Shown here: in pieces, positions 35,393-42,493 of the stretch
Position numbering within the stretch: the first letter of the stretch is position 1
Layout of the letters: each line of letters begins with the position of its first letter
DNA from: Terasakiella brassicae
GTDB taxonomy: Bacteria; Pseudomonadota; Alphaproteobacteria; Rhodospirillales; Terasakiellaceae
Length of the DNA stretch: 64,000 bases
Direction of reading: 5' to 3'
NCBI RefSeq assembly: GCF_014641495.1
Contig: NZ_BMHV01000009.1
Coordinates: forward strand, 62,001-126,000
The notes under the pieces: generated by a model
What the model saw: only the letters and a program-made list of their open reading frames with translations
Told to the model about the DNA's origin: nothing
The model's database searches: none
Position numbers and translations under genes: made by a program

Positions 35393-36054
35393 GGTTCGTT
35401 TTTCCTATTCGCATCAAGGATGGCGTCCACATTGCGCAACACCATCGTTTTAATCGCGTCCATTTCACGTGGCCCATATTCTTGCCATCCGGTACGCCGC
35501 AACATTAATTCCTGATGGGTTTTAAATATGACAAATTGTCCCAAGATCGTATGGGTACATAAAATCGCCTCCTCACAGTCCGGTTTCCGACCAATTAAAA
35601 AGGCGGTCAGGTGCGTGAGAATTTCATGGGTCGGTTTCAGCATCTCGTCATAAAATCGATCAAAAACGGAAGACGGATGAATTTGTTCACGGATCATAAT
35701 CTCAACCATACTGGGCGAGGTCCGTTGACTGAGCAGAATATCAATAAAGCTGGTGATAAAATCATGCAAAAGGACGCGGGCCTGGACGCTCGTCAAATCG
35801 GTTTTATTCAACGCCTGAAAAATCTCTTTTGATTTTTCTTCCTGACGGGCCAGCACCGTGGAGATGATATGTTCGATCACCGCTTCGTAAAGGCCTTCCT
35901 TACTGCCGAAATAATACGGGATTGCGGATATATTGACCCCGGCCTCGTTGACCAGCATCCGGGTTGAGGCGCCATCAAAGCCATATTTGGCAAAGACCTC
36001 AATCGCCGCCTCCAGTAAACGGTTTGCGGTTGCTTTTGTTTTCTTATCTGACAT
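35389..36054 (-). CDS. TetR/AcrR-family regulator with CecR-like C-terminal domain
   Basis: About 221 residues. The N-terminal helix-turn-helix has AAIEVFAKYGFDGASTRMLVNEAGVN followed by IPYYFGSKEGLYEAV. The C-terminal domain resembles that of CecR (YbiH), which in E. coli controls the ybhGFSR exporter. It is first in an operon whose following genes encode the matching exporter, so it probably represses its own transcript in response to an exported compound. A perfect 12-base palindrome lies 54 bases upstream. ATG at 36054 is preferred to GTG at 36057. Confidence 0.88.
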   Translation of the reverse strand: MSDKKTKATANRLLEAAIEVFAKYGFDGASTRMLVNEAGVNISAIPYYFGSKEGLYEAVIEHIISTVLARQEEKSKEIFQALNKTDLTSVQARVLLHDFITSFIDILLSQRTSPSMVEIMIREQIHPSSVFDRFYDEMLKPTHEILTHLTAFLIGRKPDCEEAILCTHTILGQFVIFKTHQELMLRRTGWQEYGPREMDAIKTMVLRNVDAILDANRKNEP

Positions 36055-36107
36055 CACATTCTCACTTCTTTCTGCCCCATAAGAATGCCACCAATATAAT
36101 AATTAAG

Positions 36108-36119
36108 TCAATCGATTGA
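36108..36119. promoter_or_regulatory. palindromic candidate operator for the TetR-type regulator
   Basis: TCAATCGATTGA is a perfect palindrome, extended by AA/TT with one mismatch per side. On the minus strand it contains a TTGACT that could be a -35 element. Its position between the TetR gene and the Lrp gene suits autoregulation, as is usual for the family. Confidence 0.5.
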
Positions 36120-36141
36120 TTTATTTTTTCTTTAAAAATCT

Positions 36142-36609
36142 CTATTGAGTTTCTGAAATTTCAGGGAAAACGTGACCTTGCTTCACAACACTATAGGCGA
36201 AGCTTGTATCGATGGAGGCAATGCCCGGTACATTATGTAAGGTTTCGCGTACAAAAAATTCATACGCATCCAGATCCTGACAGACGACCCGCAACAGATA
36301 ATCCGACCCGCCCGTCGTAATATAACAATCCATAATTTCCGGGATCATTTTCACACGTTGTTCAAAAGTGCGCACCGCTTCTGTATTGTGGCGTTCCAAT
36401 CGAACTTGAATAAAAACCGTCAGGGGCAAGCCATAGGCCTTTTGATCGACAAGCGCGGTATAGCCCTTAATCACACCTTGTTTTTCCAACAACCGCAGGC
36501 GGCGCAGGCAAGGTGACGGGGACAGATTGACCTTTTCCGAAAGTTCCTGATTGCTCAATCGTCCATTTTCCTGAAGAACCCTGATGATTTGAACGTCTTT
36601 GGCATCCAT
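36142..36609 (-). CDS. mdeR: Lrp/AsnC-family regulator, probable MdeR
   Basis: A protein of 155 residues. The N-terminal helix-turn-helix (about 1-60, DVQIIRVLQENGRLSNQELSEKV and SPSPCLRRLRLLE) is followed by an AsnC ligand/oligomer domain (about 65-145, with IPEIMDCYITTGGSDYLLRV). It is divergent from the methionine gamma-lyase gene. The same arrangement is known in Pseudomonas putida, where the Lrp-like MdeR activates mdeAB. The symbol rests on context. Confidence 0.82.
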   Translation of the reverse strand: MDAKDVQIIRVLQENGRLSNQELSEKVNLSPSPCLRRLRLLEKQGVIKGYTALVDQKAYGLPLTVFIQVRLERHNTEAVRTFEQRVKMIPEIMDCYITTGGSDYLLRVVCQDLDAYEFFVRETLHNVPGIASIDTSFAYSVVKQGHVFPEISETQ

Positions 36610-36620
36610 TTGTCATTTCC

Positions 36621-36670
36621 TTTGGCAGAAACTGCTAATTTTAATATTTATATTAGATGTATTTGGCAGA
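36621..36670. promoter_or_regulatory. repeated TTTGGCAGA motif in the mdeR-mdeA intergenic region
   Basis: TTTGGCAGA occurs at 36621-36629 and again at 36662-36670, 41 bases apart (about four helical turns). The first copy overlaps a GCAG-AAA-CTGC palindrome at 36625-36635. This suits an Lrp-type protein that binds several phased sites; the assignment is inference. Confidence 0.4.
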
Positions 36671-36738
36671 TAAAACCACCATATAAAGAATATTATATCA
36701 TCCAATACGTTACATAAAATGAGTTGGAGGAAATCACC

Positions 36739-37926
36739 ATGACCAAACAGGATGCAGGCTTCGCCACACGGGCCATTCACAATTTTTACGACCCTCTTCA
36801 AAATGAAGGGGCTTTAACGCCGCCGATCCATCTGACCTCCACCTTTGCCTTTGAAACTGCAGAAAGCGGCGGGCGACGATTTGCAGGCGAAGAAGCCGGT
36901 TATATTTATTCGCGCATTTCCAACCCGACATTGGATATTCTGGAAAAACGCATGGCTGATCTGGAAGGCGGGGAAGCCGCCATTGCCACCGCCTCCGGCA
37001 TGGGGGCGATTACCTCTGTTCTCTGGTCTTTTTTGCAGCCCGGTGATGAACTGATCGTTGATAAAACCTTATATGGCTGCACCTTTGCCTTCATGCGTCA
37101 CGGGTTATCGCGCTTCGGTATTGACGTTTCCTATGTTGATCTGACCGACCCGGCCAATCTGGTTGAAGCTATTTCCCAAAAAACCAAAATTGTCTATTTC
37201 GAAACGCCTGCCAACCCGAACATGCGTTTAATCGACATTGCCAAAATTGCCGATATTGCCAAACCGTTTGAAGCCCGCGTGGTTGTTGACAACACTTACG
37301 CAACGCCATATTTGACCCGCCCGATCGAACTGGGCGCCGACATTGTTGTCCATTCTGCCACAAAATATCTCGGCGGGCACGGGGATGTGGTCGCCGGTCT
37401 TGCAATCGGATCACAAGAAGATATGGAAGTCACCCGTCTCGTCGGCATGAAAGATATGACCGGGGCCGTCATGGCGCCCTTTAACGCGATGCTGGTCATG
37501 CGGGGGCTGAAAACACTTTCCCTGCGCATGGATCGTCATTGTGAAAATGCCCATGCCATTGCACAAATGCTCGCGCATTCTCCGGCTGTTCAATCCGTCT
37601 ATTATCCGGGATTAGAAACCGACCCGCATCACGAACTCGCCAAAAAACAAATGGCAAACTTTGGCGGCATGATCGCCTTTGAACTGGTCGGTGGTTATGA
37701 AGCCGGGATCACTTTGATGAACAAACTTAAGATGATCCATCGTGCGGTTTCGCTTGGGGATGCAGAAACCTTGATCCAGCATCCGGCCTCCATGACCCAT
37801 TCGACTTACACGCCTGAAGAACGCGAAGCGCATGGCATTTCAGAAGGTCTGGTTCGTCTTTCTGTCGGCCTTGAAGATATTGAAGATATCCGCGCTGATC
37901 TTGAACAAGCCATGAGTGGTTTATAA
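36739..37926 (+). CDS. mdeA: L-methionine gamma-lyase
   Basis: About 395 residues, PLP-dependent Cys/Met metabolism family. It cleaves methionine to methanethiol, ammonia and 2-oxobutyrate. PLP-binding Lys209 is in SATKYLGGHGD. The active-site cysteine typical of methionine gamma-lyases rather than cystathionine enzymes is present at residue 114 (LYGCTF). GFATRAIH, YSRISNPT and the C-terminal SLGDAE-LIQHPASMTHS stretch match the Pseudomonas putida enzyme closely. The start is set by TTGGAGG eight bases upstream. mdeB follows after 27 bases. Confidence 0.93.
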   Translation: MTKQDAGFATRAIHNFYDPLQNEGALTPPIHLTSTFAFETAESGGRRFAGEEAGYIYSRISNPTLDILEKRMADLEGGEAAIATASGMGAITSVLWSFLQPGDELIVDKTLYGCTFAFMRHGLSRFGIDVSYVDLTDPANLVEAISQKTKIVYFETPANPNMRLIDIAKIADIAKPFEARVVVDNTYATPYLTRPIELGADIVVHSATKYLGGHGDVVAGLAIGSQEDMEVTRLVGMKDMTGAVMAPFNAMLVMRGLKTLSLRMDRHCENAHAIAQMLAHSPAVQSVYYPGLETDPHHELAKKQMANFGGMIAFELVGGYEAGITLMNKLKMIHRAVSLGDAETLIQHPASMTHSTYTPEEREAHGISEGLVRLSVGLEDIEDIRADLEQAMSGL

Positions 37927-37953
37927 ATAACGCAAAAGAAACAGGAGGGCCTC

Positions 37954-40308
37954 ATGCCGACAGACATTCAACATCTCAAGACCATCGAACAACGTCTTTT
38001 ATGGTTATCCCACTGGATGATCCATAATGCCAACAACCTGCGTCTCAAGGAAGATGGTCTGAAAGTCGGTGGGCATCAGGCATCCTCGGCTTCTTGTGTA
38101 TCCATCCTGACCGCCCTTTATTTCGCCACCTTAAAACCCCAAGACCGCGTGGCAGTGAAACCCCATGCTTCCCCCATTTTTCATGCCATGCAATATCTGA
38201 TGGGCCATCAGGATTTGGAACGCATGAAAAACTTTCGCGGATTTGGCGGTGTGCAATCCTATCCGTCCCGAATCAAAGATATCGACGATGTTGATTTTTC
38301 CACAGGTTCCGTTGGCTTAGGGGTTGCCATCACCACCTTTGCCTCCCTCGTTCAAGATTATATTCAGGCTAAAAAATGGGGCAAAGACCTACCTTTAGGT
38401 CGCATGATCTCGTTGGTGGGTGATGCGGAAATGGACGAAGGCAACATTTACGAAGCCCTGCAAGAAGGTTGGAAACACGATCTGCGCAATTGCTGGTGGA
38501 TTGTGGATTATAACCGTCAATCACTGGACGGTGTCGTTTCTGAAGGATTATGGGAACGTATCATCGGTGTGTTTTCTTCCTTTGGCTGGGATGTCGTTAA
38601 AATCAAATATGGCATCTTGCAGAAAGCCGCCTTTCAAAAACCGGGCGGGGACCAACTCAAAGACTGGATTGATGCCTGTCCCAATCAACTTTATTGCGCG
38701 CTGACCTATCAAGGCGGTGCCATCTGGCGCAAACGCCTGTTGGACGATTTGGGCGATCAAGGCGATGTCTCTGCCCTGATTGACAGCTACAGCGACAAAG
38801 AACTCGCTGAGTTGATGGAAAACCTCGGCGGAAACTGCGTTGAAACCATGACGAACGCCTTTGGGGCCATCGACCATGACCGCCCGGTATGTTTTCTCGC
38901 CTATACGGTTAAGGGTTGGGGAACCCCGCTGGCCGGACATAAGGACAATCACGGCGGTTTTATGAACAAGACACAAATGGCGGCTTGGCAAAAAGACATG
39001 GGCGTACCTGAAGGGCAGGAATGGGATAAATTTGCCACGGTTGAAAACAGCAAGGATTTACAAGCCTTTCTCGATCAGGTTCCCTTCTTTTCCAAAGGTC
39101 TGCGCCGTTACAGCGATAAAATAATCGATGCACCCATGATCACGGTTTCAACGGATCGTGAAATTTCCACCCAAATGGCTTTTGGTAAAATTCTAGATGA
39201 AATTTCAAAAAGCGATACGGAACTGGCAGAGCGCATTCTGACCACCTCCCCCGATGTCACAGGGACGACAAACCTGGGGCCGTGGGTCAATCGTCGCGGA
39301 TTGTTTCATCGTCACGCCTTGGAAGATACTTTCCAGACGGAAAAAATCCCCTCTACCCAGAAATGGGCGTTCAACAAAGATGGGCAACATATTGAACTCG
39401 GCATTGCAGAAATGAACCTGTTTCTGCTGTTGGGCGCTGCGGGGCTGTCCCATTCCTTGTTCGGCAAACGCCTGCTGCCGATCGGGACAGTCTATGACCC
39501 GTTTGTTTGCCGGGGATTGGATGCGTTAAATTACGCCTGCTATCAAGATGCCCGTTTTATGATTGTCGGCACACCGTCCGGGATCACACTGGCCCCAGAA
39601 GGTGGAGCGCATCAATCAATCGGCACCCCCTTAATCGGCATGAGCCAAGACGGTTTGGCAGCATTTGAGCCGGCCTATATGGATGAACTGTCCGTCATTA
39701 TGAATTGGGCCTTTGCCTATATGCAAAAAGATGGCGAAGGCGACCCGAATGAACGCACATGGCTGCGCGACGAAACCGGGGGCTCTGTCTATCTGCGCCT
39801 GACCACCCGCTCGATTGAACAACCGGCCAAGCGTCTGGATGATGATTTCAAACAAGGCACCATTGACGGGGCCTATTGGTGGCGCAAACCCGGCCCCAAT
39901 TGTGAATTGGTCATCGCCTATCAGGGGGCGATTGCCCCCGAAGCCCTAGAGGCCGCCGGTTTCCTTGCCGCCCAACGCCGCGATATCGGGGTATTAGCCG
40001 TCACTTCTGCCGACCGGCTCAACGCCGGGTGGACAGCAGCACAAAGAGACCGTGCGCGTGGCAATCAAAACGCCACCTGCCATGTGGAACGTTTGCTGGG
40101 CGATTTACCCAGACATTGTGCGATCTTAACTGTTATCGACGGACATCCGGCAACTCTATCGTGGTTGGGTGCTGTTGCCGGTCATCGCACCATCCCACTG
40201 GGTGTTGAACATTTCGGACAGACCGGAACCTTGCAAGACCTTTACAAACATTACGGCATTGATCGGGAAGGCATTATTCAACAAGCCCTCGGTGCCTTGC
40301 CACGTTAA
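37954..40308 (+). CDS. mdeB: AceE-like 2-oxoacid dehydrogenase E1, probable 2-oxobutyrate dehydrogenase MdeB
   Basis: A protein of 784 residues related to the homodimeric pyruvate dehydrogenase E1 (AceE, about 890 residues) and to transketolases. The thiamine diphosphate motif runs from VGDAEMDEGN to DYNRQSLDG at about residues 152-192. KVGGHQASSAS near the N-terminus and GIAEMNLFLLLGAAGLS mark the second active-site half. In Pseudomonas putida the paired mdeB product acts on 2-oxobutyrate formed by MdeA. Strong AGGAGG ribosome site. No E2 or E3 genes adjoin, so it must share a complex encoded elsewhere. Confidence 0.88.
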   Translation: MPTDIQHLKTIEQRLLWLSHWMIHNANNLRLKEDGLKVGGHQASSASCVSILTALYFATLKPQDRVAVKPHASPIFHAMQYLMGHQDLERMKNFRGFGGVQSYPSRIKDIDDVDFSTGSVGLGVAITTFASLVQDYIQAKKWGKDLPLGRMISLVGDAEMDEGNIYEALQEGWKHDLRNCWWIVDYNRQSLDGVVSEGLWERIIGVFSSFGWDVVKIKYGILQKAAFQKPGGDQLKDWIDACPNQLYCALTYQGGAIWRKRLLDDLGDQGDVSALIDSYSDKELAELMENLGGNCVETMTNAFGAIDHDRPVCFLAYTVKGWGTPLAGHKDNHGGFMNKTQMAAWQKDMGVPEGQEWDKFATVENSKDLQAFLDQVPFFSKGLRRYSDKIIDAPMITVSTDREISTQMAFGKILDEISKSDTELAERILTTSPDVTGTTNLGPWVNRRGLFHRHALEDTFQTEKIPSTQKWAFNKDGQHIELGIAEMNLFLLLGAAGLSHSLFGKRLLPIGTVYDPFVCRGLDALNYACYQDARFMIVGTPSGITLAPEGGAHQSIGTPLIGMSQDGLAAFEPAYMDELSVIMNWAFAYMQKDGEGDPNERTWLRDETGGSVYLRLTTRSIEQPAKRLDDDFKQGTIDGAYWWRKPGPNCELVIAYQGAIAPEALEAAGFLAAQRRDIGVLAVTSADRLNAGWTAAQRDRARGNQNATCHVERLLGDLPRHCAILTVIDGHPATLSWLGAVAGHRTIPLGVEHFGQTGTLQDLYKHYGIDREGIIQQALGALPR

Positions 40309-40311
40309 CGC

Positions 40312-40353
40312 AAAAAAACGGGCCTCTGCATTCAAACAGAAGCCCGTTTTTTT
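40312..40353. terminator. mdeAB terminator (bidirectional)
   Basis: Long stem with A-run and T-run: AAAAAAACGGGC paired with GCCCGTTTTTTT and inner TCTG/CAGA. It also serves the convergent stress-protein gene. Confidence 0.85.
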
Positions 40354-40393
40354 GGACGTTTCCTTAAATTAGAACAAGGAAACTTATTATTTT

Positions 40394-41209
40394 TTAGTGA
40401 GACATCAAAACCGGAACGGTCATATGTTTGAGGATTTCACGCGTATTGCCACCTTTTAACATATGTGACACACCGTAATGACCATGTGCCCCCATGACAA
40501 TCAGGTTCGACCCTTCATCTGCGGCATGGGAAAGAAGCAAATCAGTCACGCTGGCCCCTTCCTGTTTGTCACGAACCGCCACCGCATTGATGTTGTATTT
40601 TTCCAAATGGGCAACCAGATCATCCGCATCCGGGCGCTTCACGCCTTCTTTCTGAATGGCATAAATTTCGACAACTTCAGAACCCGTCATCATAGGGATG
40701 GAATCATTTAACGCACGTGCAGACTCGCGCCCGCCATTCCAGGCCACCAGACAACGCGACCCGACTTTGGGGAATTCCCCGGCAAACGGGATAACCAGTG
40801 CCGGGCGACCACTGTGAATGATCACATTTTCGGCCAGATCGGACGGAATCCCCTTATAGTTCACAGACCAGTCATATTGACCAAGAACGGCAATATCACT
40901 GGTGCGCGCCGCCCATGTAATCGCCTGAATAACTTGTGCATGAGACGTACACAGCACATTCTTGGCTGTGCAAGGCACACCGGCTGCATCGGCTTCTGCT
41001 AAAAAGGTTTTTTCAGCTTCATCGGCCAAAGCGCGCAATTTATCTCCCACTGGATGGCGTCCGAGAATAGCCGACATTTCCGGGTCGGTTTGACAGAACA
41101 AGGCTGTCACGTGCCCGTTTCCATCTTTCGCCAAATCCAAAGCGATCTTGACACGTTTTGCGCATTGCTCCGTTGCATCGAGGTGCAATAAAATATGCTT
41201 GAATGGCAT
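40394..41209 (-). CDS. universal stress protein with two UspA domains
   Basis: A protein of 271 residues in two tandem Usp domains (about 1-140 and 150-271). The first opens MPFKHILLHLDAT and the second carries the nucleotide-binding GAHGHYGVSHMLKGGNTREIL near the C-terminus, the G-2x-G-9x-G-(S/T) pattern of ATP-binding Usp proteins, though the final residue differs slightly. Probably a cytoplasmic ATP-binding stress protein. Confidence 0.88.
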   Translation of the reverse strand: MPFKHILLHLDATEQCAKRVKIALDLAKDGNGHVTALFCQTDPEMSAILGRHPVGDKLRALADEAEKTFLAEADAAGVPCTAKNVLCTSHAQVIQAITWAARTSDIAVLGQYDWSVNYKGIPSDLAENVIIHSGRPALVIPFAGEFPKVGSRCLVAWNGGRESARALNDSIPMMTGSEVVEIYAIQKEGVKRPDADDLVAHLEKYNINAVAVRDKQEGASVTDLLLSHAADEGSNLIVMGAHGHYGVSHMLKGGNTREILKHMTVPVLMSH

Positions 41210-41419
41210 GAGTTCTAAACCTTCCCTGAATTGCCTTATAAATTTCGTTCATTCTGCCTACCATAGCTCTGTATGAGAGTGGCGGATTTTTCCATTTTTT
41301 CCAAGCTTTTACTGAAATTTAACAAGAGCTTAACATTTCTTTGCAATTGCGTGTCGACAATAACTCTTTGAATGTGGCAATACTGGATATTGATATTCAA
41401 AACACACGGGGTAAATGAC

Positions 41420-41854
41420 GTGACGGCTTTTGTAAATGACGCGGCCCTCTTTACGGTGAGCCAGAAAGCGATTCTGAAAGATAAGAAAGGTCGCATTTTG
41501 ATGATGGAAAAAACAGGTAAAAGCCATTGGGATCTACCCGGTGGCAAACTGGACGAAGGCGAGGATATGGTCGCCGGTCTGGAGCGTGAAATCATTGAAG
41601 AAACCCACCTGCACAAAGTCCACGTTGGTCAAATCATTTACGCAGGGCGACGCAGTTTTGAAGAAGCCGGCAAACCGGAACGTGTTATATTATTCTATCT
41701 TTGTGAATGCGATCAAAAATTCGAAAAAATCAAGCTGTCCGACGAACACAATGAGTGGCGCTTATTAAGTGCCGACGACATCAAGGATCAAAAGAAATAC
41801 GAAATCAATCCGGTTGTTCGCGCTGCCCTGAAAATTGCTTTCGCACTCAAATAA
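41420..41854 (+). CDS. Nudix hydrolase
   Basis: About 145 residues from a GTG start with GGGG eight bases upstream; an ATG at 41372 lacks a ribosome site. The Nudix box is GKLDEGEDMVAGLEREIIEE, matching G(x5)E(x7)REUxEE. The glycine near its end is His (THL in place of xGU), a mild departure. These enzymes hydrolyse nucleoside diphosphates linked to another group; the substrate is unknown. The next gene begins 31 bases later, and the two may be co-transcribed. Confidence 0.82.
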   Translation: MTAFVNDAALFTVSQKAILKDKKGRILMMEKTGKSHWDLPGGKLDEGEDMVAGLEREIIEETHLHKVHVGQIIYAGRRSFEEAGKPERVILFYLCECDQKFEKIKLSDEHNEWRLLSADDIKDQKKYEINPVVRAALKIAFALK

Positions 41855-41885
41855 AAGTCCACTTCCATTTCGGGGGAACGTTGCC

Positions 41886-42398
41886 ATGTCCAATATGATG
41901 GAAATCGAACGTAAATTTCTGGTCACCGGTAACGGGTGGAAGAATGAAGCCCGTGCCAAAAAAATCTCGCAAGGCTATATCAGCAAAGACAATCAGTGTG
42001 TGGTGCGTGTGCGCAGCAAGGGTGATAAATCTTTCCTGACCATCAAGGCTGATCGCGGCGATATCCAGCGCCTTGAATTTGAATATGAAATCCCACACGA
42101 AGACTGCGCCATGATGCTGGATCAATTATGCGGCGATGCCATTTCCAAAACCCGTTACACCTTTGACTATGCGGGGAATACGTGGGAGATTGACGAATTT
42201 CACGGGATCAATGACGGCCTGATCATGGCTGAAATTGAACTGGACACACCGGATCAGGCATTTGAAAAACCGGACTGGGTGGGACCGGAAGTCAGTAAAG
42301 ATGAACGATTTTTCAATTCCTATATTGCTGAACATCCCTTTTCCACATGGGGGGTGAGCTTTGGCGACCTTGTAAGCAAATTTCAAGCCAAGGAATAA
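41886..42398 (+). CDS. CYTH-domain (triphosphate tunnel) protein
   Basis: A protein of 170 residues with the complete CYTH signature EIERKF (ExExK) at residues 6-11 and the alternating basic and acidic strands VRVRSKGDKSFLTIKAD, EFEYEIP and MAEIELD that build the tunnel. Members of this size are often inorganic triphosphatases. The start has GGGGGAAC seven bases upstream. The family typically needs Mg2+ or Mn2+ bound by the acidic strands, which are present. Confidence 0.88.
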   Translation: MSNMMEIERKFLVTGNGWKNEARAKKISQGYISKDNQCVVRVRSKGDKSFLTIKADRGDIQRLEFEYEIPHEDCAMMLDQLCGDAISKTRYTFDYAGNTWEIDEFHGINDGLIMAEIELDTPDQAFEKPDWVGPEVSKDERFFNSYIAEHPFSTWGVSFGDLVSKFQAKE

Positions 42399-42493
42399 CA
42401 TCTGCATTTTAACACCGTAAACCATCCCTTAACTCTCTTGATCTAGACTCTGTCACAACTCCGACTCTATCTATGGACCAAGAGAGACACGAG

